NCBI GenBank assembly: GCA_036273855.1
Contig: DASUGU010000007.1
Span: 22,309 to 86,308, forward strand
Source of the DNA: DATEPR01 sp036273855
GTDB lineage: Bacteria > Actinomycetota > Actinomycetes > Mycobacteriales > Pseudonocardiaceae
Reading direction: 5' to 3'
Length of the DNA: 64,000 bases
The notes under the pieces: model-generated
The model's input: only the letters and a program-made list of their open reading frames with translations
What the model was told of the DNA's origin: nothing
Database searches by the model: none
Program-made: the position numbers and the translations under genes
Shown here: piece by piece, positions 34,717 to 43,668 of the stretch
Layout: every line of letters begins with the position of its first letter
How positions within the stretch are numbered: the stretch's first letter is position 1

Positions 34717-35768
34717 CGACCACCGACTCCGCGCTCGATCAGCTCTACCGAGACTTCGCCGAGGCCGGCCTGCTCCCGCTGTGGACGCAGCGCGAGGACC
34801 TGATGCCGACGACACCGCAGCCGGCGGCCCGGGCGCACGTGTGGCGGTGGGACGAGCTGTACCCGATCGCGGAACGGGCCGGTGACCTGGTGCCGGTGGG
34901 CCGGGGCGGCGAGCGGCGGGCGATCGCGCTGGCCAACCCGGGTCTGAAGGGCGAGCCGTACGCCACGCCGACGTTGTGGGCCGCCATCCAGTACCTCGGC
35001 CCGCGCGAGGTGGCGCCCGCCCACCGGCACACCCAGGGCGCGTTCCGGTTCGTCGTCGAGGGCCAGGGTGTGTGGACCGTGGTGAACGGCGACCCGGTGG
35101 CGATGCGGCGGGGCGACCTGCTGCTCACCCCGAGTTGGGCGTTCCACGAGCACCACAACCCGACCGACAAACCGATGGCCTGGCTGGACGGCCTGGACAT
35201 CCCGCTGGTAGCCGGGCTGGACGCGGGCTTCTTCGAGTACGGCGCGGACACCGTCAGCGACACCAGCACCCCGGAGCTGTCCCGGGGTGAACGGCTCTGG
35301 GCCCACCCCGGGCTGCGCCCGCTCGCCACGGTCGACGAGACCCCGAGGAACTCGCCGCTGCCGGCGTTCCGCTGGCAGCACACGGATGCGGCCCTGACCG
35401 CGCAGTTGGAGCTGGCGGCCGAAGGCCATCCCGGTGTGGTCGGCCCGGGTCACGCCGGCATCCGGTTCACCAACCCCGCCACCGGCAAGGACGCGCTGCC
35501 CTCGCTGCGCACCGAGATGCACCGGCTGGCCGCGGGGGCCACCACGCCGGTCACCCGCACGGTCGGATCGGCCGTGTGGCAGGTGTTCTCCGGCGACGGC
35601 GTGGCGCACCTTGGCGACCGGCGGATCGACGTGGCCACCGGCGACCTGGTCGCCGTGCCGTCGTGGCAGCCGTTGTCCTTCCAGGCGCACACCGACCTGG
35701 ACCTGTTCACGTTCAGCGACGCCCCGGTCTACGAGGCACTGAACCTGGCCCGCACCAAGGTCGGCTGA
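34713..35768 (+). CDS. Gentisate 1,2-dioxygenase family protein (double cupin)
   Basis: The 351-residue protein is a bicupin. The N-terminal cupin has the Fe(II) ligands in AHRHTQGAFRFVVEG (~105) and FHEHHNP (~150), and the C-terminal cupin (residues ~245-345) lacks obvious metal ligands. This is the normal layout of gentisate 1,2-dioxygenase, which opens gentisate to maleylpyruvate. Its place between a hydroxybenzoate carrier and a maleylpyruvate isomerase supports this. Related salicylate or 1-hydroxy-2-naphthoate dioxygenases share the fold. Confidence 0.88.
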   Translation: MTTTDSALDQLYRDFAEAGLLPLWTQREDLMPTTPQPAARAHVWRWDELYPIAERAGDLVPVGRGGERRAIALANPGLKGEPYATPTLWAAIQYLGPREVAPAHRHTQGAFRFVVEGQGVWTVVNGDPVAMRRGDLLLTPSWAFHEHHNPTDKPMAWLDGLDIPLVAGLDAGFFEYGADTVSDTSTPELSRGERLWAHPGLRPLATVDETPRNSPLPAFRWQHTDAALTAQLELAAEGHPGVVGPGHAGIRFTNPATGKDALPSLRTEMHRLAAGATTPVTRTVGSAVWQVFSGDGVAHLGDRRIDVATGDLVAVPSWQPLSFQAHTDLDLFTFSDAPVYEALNLARTKVG

Positions 35769-36472
35769 TGGTCCCGCCGCTGGAGCAACTGCTGACCTGG
35801 CAGGACGAGGGCACCGAGGTCGTGGAGAAGGCGGTAGCCACACTCACCGACGCCGAACTGGCTCAGCCGTCCGCGCTGCCGGACTGGCGCCGCGCCCATG
35901 TGGTGGCGCACCTGGCCAGGAACGCCGATGCACTGGTGAACCTGTTGACCTGGGCCAGAACCGGCGTAGAGACTCCGATGTATCCGTCACTGGACAGCCG
36001 GGCGCAGGACATCGACATGACAGCGTTGTTGTCGCCCACCGAGCTGCGCACCGACCTGCTGGCCGCGAACGCGCGACTGGCCACGGCCACGTCGGAGCTG
36101 CCGCAGGCGGGGTGGCGGGCCAGGGTGCGCAGCGCGCAGGGCAGGGACATCCCGGCCAGCGAGGTGCCGTGGCTGCGGGCCAGGGAGCTGTGGGTCCACC
36201 TGGTGGACCTGGGTGGCCGCTGGACGTTCGACGACGTGCCGGCAGATTTGGTCCTGGCACTGCTGGGCGACGTGACGTCCGCGCTGGACCGCAAGCCGAC
36301 CATGCCGGCGCTGACCCTGGTGGCCGCGGATGCCGGCGAGTGGACGATCGGCCCGGCAGCGCCGGCGGTGACCGTCAGCGGACCGCCGGCAGCGCTGCTG
36401 GGCTGGGTGACCGGCAGAACCGACGGTGCCGGACTGACCGGCGACCTGCCCGCGCTACCGCGCTGGCTGTGA
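35768..36472 (+). CDS. Maleylpyruvate isomerase, mycothiol-dependent type
   Basis: A 234-residue MDMPI protein. The N-terminal helical domain has LPDWRRAHVVAHLARNADAL and PWLRARELWVHLVDLG, where the His and Glu residues bind the metal. The C-terminal domain (residues ~150-234) is the SCP2-like MDMPI C-domain. It converts maleylpyruvate to fumarylpyruvate using mycothiol, as shown for the Corynebacterium enzyme. The start shares one base with the dioxygenase stop. Confidence 0.88.
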   Translation: MVPPLEQLLTWQDEGTEVVEKAVATLTDAELAQPSALPDWRRAHVVAHLARNADALVNLLTWARTGVETPMYPSLDSRAQDIDMTALLSPTELRTDLLAANARLATATSELPQAGWRARVRSAQGRDIPASEVPWLRARELWVHLVDLGGRWTFDDVPADLVLALLGDVTSALDRKPTMPALTLVAADAGEWTIGPAAPAVTVSGPPAALLGWVTGRTDGAGLTGDLPALPRWL

Positions 36473-36487
36473 TCCAGAAGGGGTGCG

Positions 36488-37726
36488 ATGTCAACGAGTG
36501 TCGCGGTGATCGGCGCCGGTATCGGTGGGCTCACGCTGGCGCTGGAACTGCATGCCGCCGGCATCGAGTGCCAGGTGTTCGAGGCGGTACCGGCGCTGTC
36601 GGCGGTGGGCGTCGGGATCAACGTGCTGCCGCACGCCACCCGGCACCTGGCCAGGCTGGGGCTGCGCGACGAGTTGGCCGCGGTAGCGGTGTCCACCAGG
36701 GAGTCGGTGTTCTTCAACCGGTTCGGCCAGCGCATCTACACCGAGCCGTCCGGCACGTATGCCGGCTACGAGTGGCCGCAGTTCTCCATCCACCGAGGTG
36801 ACCTCCAGGAGGTCCTGGCCAGGGCGGTGCGAACCAGACTGGGCGCCGACCGCGTGCTCACAGGACATCGCTGCACCGGGGTAGAACAGGACGAGACGGG
36901 CGTAACGGTGCACCTCACCCGAACAGACGGCACAACGACGACCCACCGGGCGGACGGAGCGGTCGGGTGCGACGGCGTCCACTCGGTAGTGCGCCGGCAA
37001 CTGCACCCGAACGAGCCAAGGTACGTGTACTCCGGCTGCAACATGTGGCGCGGAGTCGCGGCGTGGCCGCCAATCCTGTCCGGCGCCAGCATGATCCGAG
37101 CCGGCTGGCTAGCCACCGGCAAACTGGTCGTCTACCCGATCCGCGACGACGTGGACGGCACCGGCAAGCAACTGGTCAACTGGGTAGTCGAGATCGAGAC
37201 ACCGCTGCACGCCGACCGCGACTGGAACCGCCCAGGCCAACTGGCCGACTTCATAGACCGATTCGCCAACTGGCACTTCGACTGGCTCGACGTGCCCGAG
37301 TTGCTGGCCAAGTCGGACACCATCCTGGAGTACCCCATGGTGGACCAGGACCCACTGGAATCATGGGGCGAGGGAAGGATCACGCTGCTGGGCGACGCAG
37401 CCCACCCCATGGTGCCACGAGGTTCCAACGGAGCAGGCCAAGCGGTCCTGGACGCCTCAACACTGGCAACCACACTGTCCACAAGAGATGGCGTCAAGGC
37501 GGCTTTCCAGGAATACGAACAGATCCGGCGCCCGGCAACCACGGCAGTAGTGCAAGCGAACCGCACAAACCCACCAGACGCCATCCTCCGCGAGATCTAC
37601 GAGCGCACAGGCGACCGCCCATTCAAGAAGATAGAGGACGTGATCACCAAAGCCGAGCTAGACGAGATCATAGCCACCTACAAACAAACGGCAGGCTACT
37701 CACTAGCCACGCTAAAAGAGAACTGA
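36488..37726 (+). CDS. FAD-dependent aromatic hydroxylase (3-hydroxybenzoate 6-hydroxylase / PhzS-like)
   Basis: This 412-residue class A flavoprotein monooxygenase has GAGIGGLTLALELHAAG at the N-terminus, the GCDGVHSVVR motif near 165, and GRITLLGDAAHPMVPRGSNGAGQA near 300. It would hydroxylate an aromatic acid to gentisate using NAD(P)H. Overall similarity is also to PhzS-type enzymes, so the substrate is inferred from context. The last ~300 codons change strikingly in base usage, with many A- and C-ending codons including rare CTA and ATA, as the gene approaches repeat element D. Confidence 0.85.
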   Translation: MSTSVAVIGAGIGGLTLALELHAAGIECQVFEAVPALSAVGVGINVLPHATRHLARLGLRDELAAVAVSTRESVFFNRFGQRIYTEPSGTYAGYEWPQFSIHRGDLQEVLARAVRTRLGADRVLTGHRCTGVEQDETGVTVHLTRTDGTTTTHRADGAVGCDGVHSVVRRQLHPNEPRYVYSGCNMWRGVAAWPPILSGASMIRAGWLATGKLVVYPIRDDVDGTGKQLVNWVVEIETPLHADRDWNRPGQLADFIDRFANWHFDWLDVPELLAKSDTILEYPMVDQDPLESWGEGRITLLGDAAHPMVPRGSNGAGQAVLDASTLATTLSTRDGVKAAFQEYEQIRRPATTAVVQANRTNPPDAILREIYERTGDRPFKKIEDVITKAELDEIIATYKQTAGYSLATLKEN

Positions 37727-38068
37727 CGCGACGAGCCAAAGCGACCGAGCCACATGGCGACGACCCGCGAGGTAGCAAGGGAAAAGACCGCCCAGACCCA
37801 CCCGGAAACAGCCCAAGACCCCCGAAGCAAGCAGCGCTTCATTCTCCCCCCGCTCCCAACACCCAGCCTTCCTGATGCCGGGACGACCCTGTCAAGGCTG
37901 GTCGAAGGCCATCGCGCAGCGACGCGCAGCGGCCTTGACAGGGTCGTCCCGGCATCAAACACTAAAAACGAGGGAGCGGGCGAGCGAAACCCCAACCCAG
38001 CCGGGAACCCGAAACCCGCACTCGGCACCGCACCGGCACCAGCACCGGCCAAACGAAGCAGCACGACA
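37727..38068. repeat. Intergenic region with element D: single cloverleaf module with perfect 26-bp stem
   Basis: The stem is perfect over 26 bp (37873-37898 with 37932-37957). The 33-base loop is fully accounted for by three mini-hairpins: 37899-37911 (5 bp, one G-T pair), 37912-37922 (4 bp) and 37923-37931 (3 bp), each with a three-base loop. CCGCTCCC...CACCCAGCC precedes it and GAGGGAGCGGGCGAGCG follows, as in element C. The element spans about 37840-38012. It sits between the convergent hydroxylase and htpG genes. No gene was seen here. Confidence 0.85.
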
Positions 38069-39979
38069 TCACAAAGTACGAGCCAACCGCTCCGCCAACA
38101 GCCGAACAAACCCGGCAGGATCACTAAGATCCCCACCCTCGGCAAGCAAAGCCATCCCATACAACAACCGAGCAGTACCAACCAGTTCCTCATCATCCGG
38201 CTTAGCGGCATGCGCCGACCGCAGGCCGACAACCAGAGGATGAGTCGGATTGAGCTCCAGAATGCGCTTAACCTGAGGCAAATCCTGCCCCATAGCCCGA
38301 TACATCCGCTCCAAAGTAGGCGTCAGGTCATGCTCGTCCCCCACGATGCAAGCAGGAGAAGTGGTAAGCCGAGCAGACAACCGCACCGACTTGACATCAG
38401 AGGCCAAGGTAGTAGTCAACCAAGACAACAAATCCGCATACTCAGAACGCTGCTGCTCACGAGAGGCCTCAGCAGCCGCCTTCTCCTCGTCACTGTCCAG
38501 ATCGACAGAACCCTTGCCGATAGACGTAAGCGGCTTGCCATCGAACTCGCGAACCCGATCCAGCCACATCTCATCAACCGGATCGGTAAGGAACAGCACC
38601 TCAAAACCCTTGTCCCGAAACGCCTCCAGATGCGGTGAACTCTCGATGACCGTACGCGACTCACCAAGAGCACAATAAATGTCCTGCTGACCAGCCTTCA
38701 TCCGCGACACATACTCCCGCAACGTGGTCAACGCGACCGGATCCTGAGTGGACGGAAATGACACGATGTCCAGGATCGAGTCCCGATTGTCCGGATCACC
38801 GACCAGGCCCTCCTTGAGGACGCGCCCGAACTCGGTCCAGAACGTGCGGTACCTGTCCGCGTCCGACATCAGGTCGCGGATCGTGGACAGCACCTTGCGG
38901 ACCAGCCGCTTGCGGATCAGCTGGATCTGCCGGTCCTGCTGCAACACCTCGCGGGACACGTTCAGCGACAGGTCCTGCGCGTCCACCACGCCCTTGACGA
39001 ACCGCAGGTAGTCGGGCACCAGCGCGGCGCAGTCGTCCATGATGAAGACGCGCTTCACGTAGAGCTGCACGCCACGCCTGCCGTCGCGCATGAACAGGTC
39101 GAGCGGCGCGTGTGTCGGCACGAACAGCAGGGCCTGGTACTCGAACGTGCCCTCGGCCTTCAGCAGGATGGTCTCCAGCGGCTCGCCCCAGTCGTGGCTG
39201 ACGTGCCGGTAGAACGTCGTGTACTCCTCCGGGTCCACCTCGTCCTTGGACCGCGCCCACAGTGCCTTCATCGAGTTGACCGTGGTGGTCTCGCGGGTGG
39301 TGTTGCCCTCGGCGTCGGTGGTCTCGGTCTCCATGCGGATGGGCCACGCGATGAAGTCCGAGTACCGGGTGACCAGTTCGCGGACCTTCCACTCGGACGT
39401 GTAGTCGTGCAGCTGGTCCTCGGTGTCCTCGGGCTTGAGGTGCAGGGTGACGGACGTGCCCTGCGGGGCGTCGTCGACCGACTCGATCGTGTACGTGCCC
39501 TCGCCGTCGGACGACCACCGGGTGCCGCCGGTCTCACCGGCCCGGCGGGTGAGCAGGTCGACCCGGTCGGCCACCATGAAACTGGAGTAGAAGCCGACGC
39601 CGAACTGGCCGATCAGATCCCGCGACGCCGCGGAGTCCTGCGATTTCCGGAGTTTCTCCAGCAGTTCCGCGGTGCCGGACCGGGCGATGGTGCCGATGAG
39701 GCTGACGACCTCGTCCCGGGACATGCCGATGCCGTTGTCCCGGACGGTCAGCGTCCGGTTCTCCTTGTCGATGTCCAGGTCGATGTGCAGGTCGGAGGCC
39801 TCGACGTCCAGTTCTTTGTCCGTCAGCGAGGTGATCCTCAGCTTGTCCAGCGCGTCCGATGCATTGGAGATGAGTTCCCGTAGAAACGTGTCCTTGTTCG
39901 AATAAATCGAATGGACGACGAGCTGTAGCAACTGGCGCGCCTCAGCCTGGAACTCGAGCGTTTCGACCTGCGTGTTCAC
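38069..39979 (-). CDS. htpG: Chaperone HtpG (Hsp90)
   Basis: The 636-residue protein is a standard bacterial Hsp90. The N-terminal ATPase (residues ~1-230) has LRELISNASDALDKLR, DNGIGMSRDEV and GQFGVGFYSSFMVAD. A middle domain has the client/catalytic-loop region NVSREVLQQDRQI, and a C-terminal dimerisation domain follows. GTG 39979 has AGGGGA four bases upstream; an ATG at 40006 lacks this. Codon usage is ordinary over the first two thirds. It turns markedly T/G-biased on the coding strand below about 38760, beside repeat element D, while the protein stays normal. Confidence 0.97.
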   Translation of the reverse strand: MNTQVETLEFQAEARQLLQLVVHSIYSNKDTFLRELISNASDALDKLRITSLTDKELDVEASDLHIDLDIDKENRTLTVRDNGIGMSRDEVVSLIGTIARSGTAELLEKLRKSQDSAASRDLIGQFGVGFYSSFMVADRVDLLTRRAGETGGTRWSSDGEGTYTIESVDDAPQGTSVTLHLKPEDTEDQLHDYTSEWKVRELVTRYSDFIAWPIRMETETTDAEGNTTRETTTVNSMKALWARSKDEVDPEEYTTFYRHVSHDWGEPLETILLKAEGTFEYQALLFVPTHAPLDLFMRDGRRGVQLYVKRVFIMDDCAALVPDYLRFVKGVVDAQDLSLNVSREVLQQDRQIQLIRKRLVRKVLSTIRDLMSDADRYRTFWTEFGRVLKEGLVGDPDNRDSILDIVSFPSTQDPVALTTLREYVSRMKAGQQDIYCALGESRTVIESSPHLEAFRDKGFEVLFLTDPVDEMWLDRVREFDGKPLTSIGKGSVDLDSDEEKAAAEASREQQRSEYADLLSWLTTTLASDVKSVRLSARLTTSPACIVGDEHDLTPTLERMYRAMGQDLPQVKRILELNPTHPLVVGLRSAHAAKPDDEELVGTARLLYGMALLAEGGDLSDPAGFVRLLAERLARTL

Positions 39980-40064
39980 CGATTCCCCTTCACGTATTCC
40001 CAGCACACACGTCGGGACCGAATAATAGTACGCCGACCGGTCGGCGCGGCAGTAGGCTCCTCGG

Positions 40065-40772
40065 ATGGAGGCGCGCTACGACGGCGTCGCGGACTTCTAC
40101 GCCGCGGGCTGGCCGGACGATCTCGACGATCCGGCGTCGACGTGCCTGTTCGCGCTGCTCGGCCCGGTGGCCGGCCAGCGGGTGCTGGAGATCGCCTGCG
40201 GCCACGGCAGGGTGAGCCGGGAACTGGCCCGCCGGGGTGCGTCGGTCTCGGCCGTGGACATCTCCGGCGAGTTGATCGGCAAGGCGCTGGCCGCCGAGCA
40301 GGACCGGCCGCTGGGCATCCGCTACACGCACGCCGACGCCACCGAGCCGGACCTGCTGGCCGGCGAGACGTTCGACGCCGTGGTGTGCTGTTTCGGCCTG
40401 TCCGACATCGACGACCTGGACGGCACGCTGGACACCGTCCGGCGGACGCTGCGGCCGGGCGGGCTGTTCGTCTGGTCCATCCTGCATCCTTGTTTCGCCG
40501 GTGGCGCCGGGACATCCGGTTCCTGGCCGACCGGCGGCCGCTACCACGACGAGGGCTGGTGGCGCGCCGACGGCGAGCAGTCCACGCTGCGCAGGCGGGT
40601 CGGCGCCCACCACCGTATGCTCGCCACCTATCTCAACGGGGTGCGCAAGCACGGCATGACCGTGGACGAGGTGGCCGAGCCCGACCCGGGCTGGGGCGGC
40701 GACCGAGCGGACGCCGCCCGGTCCCCGGTGTTCCTGATCGTGCGCTGCGTCCGGCGCAAGTCCAGTCCTTAG
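40065..40772 (+). CDS. Class I SAM-dependent methyltransferase
   Basis: This 235-residue protein has SAM motif I VLEIACGHGRVSREL (~40), the motif II acidic residue in SAVDISGELI, and FDAVVCCFGLSDIDDL (motif IV). LRPGGLFVWSILHPCF supports a UbiE-like methyltransferase. The substrate is unknown. It is divergent from htpG with only 85 bases between, so their promoters overlap. Confidence 0.85.
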   Translation: MEARYDGVADFYAAGWPDDLDDPASTCLFALLGPVAGQRVLEIACGHGRVSRELARRGASVSAVDISGELIGKALAAEQDRPLGIRYTHADATEPDLLAGETFDAVVCCFGLSDIDDLDGTLDTVRRTLRPGGLFVWSILHPCFAGGAGTSGSWPTGGRYHDEGWWRADGEQSTLRRRVGAHHRMLATYLNGVRKHGMTVDEVAEPDPGWGGDRADAARSPVFLIVRCVRRKSSP

Positions 40773-41091
40773 TAGACATTCGACGGCGTTTGCCCCCGAT
40801 GTCCGATTAGCCCCTCGACGACCGTTCTCGCCGTTGGGCATCCGGCCCGTGCGATGGCCGACCGAACAGAGCAGCGGGCGGCCCCCGGATCGCCGCCACC
40901 GTGATACGGAGAGTCGCATCGGCTGCGGCAACGGGTGACCACGCACTCCCTCACCGGGTGAAGAATGCTCTCGGACCTGATTGTCACTTGCCCGCGACGA
41001 AACAGCGGAGCTAAATTCTGAACCGTTCGGCCACCGTTCTCCAGGTGGCCGACACTACAATTCTACGCGGAATGGCGGTGCGATTCCAAGA
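40773..41091. other. Intergenic region with one hairpin
   Basis: About 320 bases without a gene. The only structure noted is an 8-bp hairpin (41028-41035 with 41044-41051, eight-base loop) about 40 bases before the next start. It could act in the leader of the following operon. No T-run follows it. Confidence 0.45.
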
Positions 41092-41853
41092 ATGGTCGTG
41101 TACCTGTACGGCGCATTGTGGGTCATTGTCGCCGGAGCCGCCGCCGGTGGCATCGCCTTCTATCTTCGGCGCCGTTCGGAACGCGAAGGGAGAACGGAGA
41201 ACAACGAGTCGGCAGGCCAGGTCTTCACCATCGTGGGCGGCCTGCACGCGGTGTTGATCGCGTTCGTCCTGATCGGTCTGTTCGACGCCGTCGGCGCGGC
41301 ACGGGACAACGCGAACGCCGAGGCCAACAGCCTGGTCGCGGTGACGTGGGCGAGTGATTCACTGCCCGAACCGCAGCGCACCGAGGTGCAGAATCTCGCC
41401 AACAACTACGCCAACCAGGTGATCCGCCAGGAATGGCCGACCATGCAGGCCGGCCACGAGGTGGACGACGACGCGTGGCAGACGCTGGACCAGCTGAAGA
41501 CGGTCATCGCGTCGGCGAACGTCAGCTACGGCTGGCTGACCGACCGGAAGAACGAGGCGGCCAACCAACTCTGGATGGTGTACCAGGATCGGCAGACCCG
41601 CATCGACCAGGCCAGCAGCGGCGGTGTCGGCACGGTGCTCTGGTTCGCGCTGTTCATCGGCAGCGTCCTGTCGGTGGCATTGCCGATGCTGTTCGGCGGT
41701 CCGAAGGAACACGCCCATGTCATGATCATCGCTGCGCTGGCCGGCACGATGGCGCTGCTGATCTTCGCGATCTACCAGTTGCAGAACCCGTTCGCCGGTG
41801 GGGCCGCGGTCGGCCCGGACGCGTTCCGTGAAGCGCTGGACCGGCTCGGGTGA
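41092..41853 (+). CDS. DUF4239-like membrane protein
   Basis: This 253-residue protein has an N-terminal TM segment (VVYLYGALWVIVAGAAAGGIAFYL) and a second TM ending in LIGLFDAVGAARDNANAEANSLVAVTWAS. A soluble helical region of about 100 residues follows, then two more TM segments near the C-terminus. This fits the DUF4239 (bestrophin-like) family. ATG 41092 has no strong ribosome site. The stop overlaps the next start (GTGA), so it is coupled to the secreted Pro/Thr-rich protein. The function is not known. Confidence 0.7.
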   Translation: MVVYLYGALWVIVAGAAAGGIAFYLRRRSEREGRTENNESAGQVFTIVGGLHAVLIAFVLIGLFDAVGAARDNANAEANSLVAVTWASDSLPEPQRTEVQNLANNYANQVIRQEWPTMQAGHEVDDDAWQTLDQLKTVIASANVSYGWLTDRKNEAANQLWMVYQDRQTRIDQASSGGVGTVLWFALFIGSVLSVALPMLFGGPKEHAHVMIIAALAGTMALLIFAIYQLQNPFAGGAAVGPDAFREALDRLG

Positions 41854-43049
41854 GACTGGGGTTGGCGACGGCGGCCGTGTGCCTGATCGGGGCGGTGCTG
41901 GTGGTCGTCCTGCCGGGCACGGCGGCGCCGGTGACCGCGTCACCCGCATCGTGCACCGTCCTGGAGATCACCGGGCACACCCTGCTCGTCCGCACGCTGC
42001 CGGCCGACACCGCGACGGTCGCCGCCACGCTCAACGAGTCGGTCAACGCGATCGGCGCGGTCGGCCCGGTGGGCTACGGCCTCACCCCGGGCGGGGACGT
42101 GGTCACGTTCGACAGGACCGGGCACGACCAGGATCTCGGCCCGGTGCGGGCGTTTTCCCGGATCGTGAACGCGGCGGCGGGCACCGTGGTCGGCGACCGC
42201 TGGTACGTCCGGTCGGGTCCGCGGCTGTTCGCCATCGACGTGGACGCCGCCGGTCCCGCCTACCTGCACGTGATCGCCACGGTCTCGCTGCACCCCGCAC
42301 CGCTCGCTCTCGACCTGGACGACTTCGACGTCAACCCGGCGTCCGGCTCGATCTACGGTGTGGCGCAACCGGGCGGGGGCCACGGCGTCGTGGTGCGGCT
42401 CGACCTGTCGCACGGCACCCTCACCCCGATCGGTGTCACGACGCCGGCCGGGGCGGGCTACGGGTCGGCGTCGTTCGGCCCGGACGGCGCCCTGTACGTC
42501 CGGCAGGACGACGACCAGGGTCGCTCGATCCGCTACCGGGTCCGGCTGTCCGGCGGTGTGGCGGAGCTGAGTTCGGGCCCGTTGCTGACCTCGGCCGACG
42601 CCACCGGCTGCCTGCCGGCACCGCCTCCACCACCGCCCACGACGACGCACCGGCCACCACCACCCACCACGACGCACCGGCCACCACCGCCCACCACGAC
42701 GCACCGGCAACCACCGCCGACCACGACCACTCCGCCACCCACGTCCACCACGCCGCCGCCCACGACGACGACCACTCCCCCGGCGCCGATCGTCCCACAG
42801 GCGGTCGTCCCACCACCGCCGCCGACCACGGTCCCGCCGCCACCACCGCCACCACCACCGGCACCGGCCGCGCTCCCGCCGCCCGACGACCCGCAGCCGA
42901 ACCTGGCCGCGAACAGCGCTCCCGTGTTCACGGTCCGCAAGCAGCAACGCCAGTTCGGCCTGTCCACGCTGATCCTGGTCATCGGCGGCGGCGCGGCGGC
43001 CGCCCGGATGCGACCGGGCAGGGGCAGTGGCAGCAACCGTACACAGTAG
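41850..43049 (+). CDS. Secreted beta-propeller-like protein with Pro/Thr-rich stalk and C-terminal TM anchor
   Basis: The 399-residue protein starts with a signal peptide (GLATAAVCLIGAVLVVVLPG). A ~220-residue extracellular domain resembling DUF6923/PQQ-like repeats follows (DDFDVNPASGSIYGVAQPGGG, ASFGPDGALYVR). Next is a ~100-residue Pro/Thr stalk with three 27-nt repeats coding PPPPTTTHR-type units (about 42640-42715), then a C-terminal hydrophobic segment (LSTLILVIGGGAAAARM) with Arg-rich tail. It looks like a cell-surface protein on a stalk. The repeats are coding, not a CRISPR. Confidence 0.75.
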   Translation: MRLGLATAAVCLIGAVLVVVLPGTAAPVTASPASCTVLEITGHTLLVRTLPADTATVAATLNESVNAIGAVGPVGYGLTPGGDVVTFDRTGHDQDLGPVRAFSRIVNAAAGTVVGDRWYVRSGPRLFAIDVDAAGPAYLHVIATVSLHPAPLALDLDDFDVNPASGSIYGVAQPGGGHGVVVRLDLSHGTLTPIGVTTPAGAGYGSASFGPDGALYVRQDDDQGRSIRYRVRLSGGVAELSSGPLLTSADATGCLPAPPPPPPTTTHRPPPPTTTHRPPPPTTTHRQPPPTTTTPPPTSTTPPPTTTTTPPAPIVPQAVVPPPPPTTVPPPPPPPPPAPAALPPPDDPQPNLAANSAPVFTVRKQQRQFGLSTLILVIGGGAAAARMRPGRGSGSNRTQ

Positions 43050-43068
43050 ACTGTCAGGAGGCACGAGG

Positions 43069-43632
43069 ATGGCCAGCGAGTTCCAGCGAGCGAAGATCGC
43101 CGGGGTGTTCCGGGCGATGGACGTCGACGCGGACGGGTACCTGACCCGGGAGGACTTCACCGCGCTGTCCGACCGGTGGACCGGGTTGCGCGGCCAACCG
43201 CCCGGCTCGCCCGGTTACCGGAGGCTGAACAAGATCATGATGGGCTGGTGGGAGACGTTGCTGTCGGCCGCGCGGCCGGACGAGGCCGGGGAACGGATCA
43301 CCCTCGGTGACGTGTTGACCCTGGTGGACGCCCTGGGCACCATGCCGGACGCGGTCGCCGACACCGCCACCGTCATGTTCGACGCCGTGGACGCGAACGG
43401 CGACGGCGAGATCTCGGCCGCCGAGTACCACCAGTTGATCGAGGCGTGGAACGGCGTCGACACCGACACCGACGCGATCTTCCACCTGCTCGACCGCAAC
43501 GGCGACGGTCACCTGGACCGGGGCGAGTTCACCGAGTTGTGGACGGAGTTCTGGGCAGGCGACGACCCGGCCGCGCCGGGTACGTGGGTGTTCGGCCGGT
43601 TCGTTCTGCCGACCGAGGCCACCACGAGCTGA
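43069..43632 (+). CDS. EF-hand calcium-binding protein (calerythrin type)
   Basis: The 187-residue protein has three canonical EF-hand loops: DVDADGYLTRED (~17-28), DANGDGEISAAE (~100-111) and DRNGDGHLDRGE (~135-146). A degenerate fourth lies in the segment around residue 65-80. This matches actinobacterial calerythrin-like calcium sensors or buffers of the cytoplasm. AGGAGG precedes ATG 43069. It follows the surface protein by 20 bases and probably shares its transcript, hinting at a calcium-related surface function. Confidence 0.9.
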   Translation: MASEFQRAKIAGVFRAMDVDADGYLTREDFTALSDRWTGLRGQPPGSPGYRRLNKIMMGWWETLLSAARPDEAGERITLGDVLTLVDALGTMPDAVADTATVMFDAVDANGDGEISAAEYHQLIEAWNGVDTDTDAIFHLLDRNGDGHLDRGEFTELWTEFWAGDDPAAPGTWVFGRFVLPTEATTS

Positions 43633-43668
43633 ATGCGGTAGTGCCCGGCCCCCGCTAGGGTCTCGGGC

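Noticed and set aside
42630..42730. Regular 27-nt repeats resembling a CRISPR array
   Set aside because: They are in-frame Pro/Thr-coding units in the stalk of a surface protein, have no spacers, and no cas genes exist in the window.
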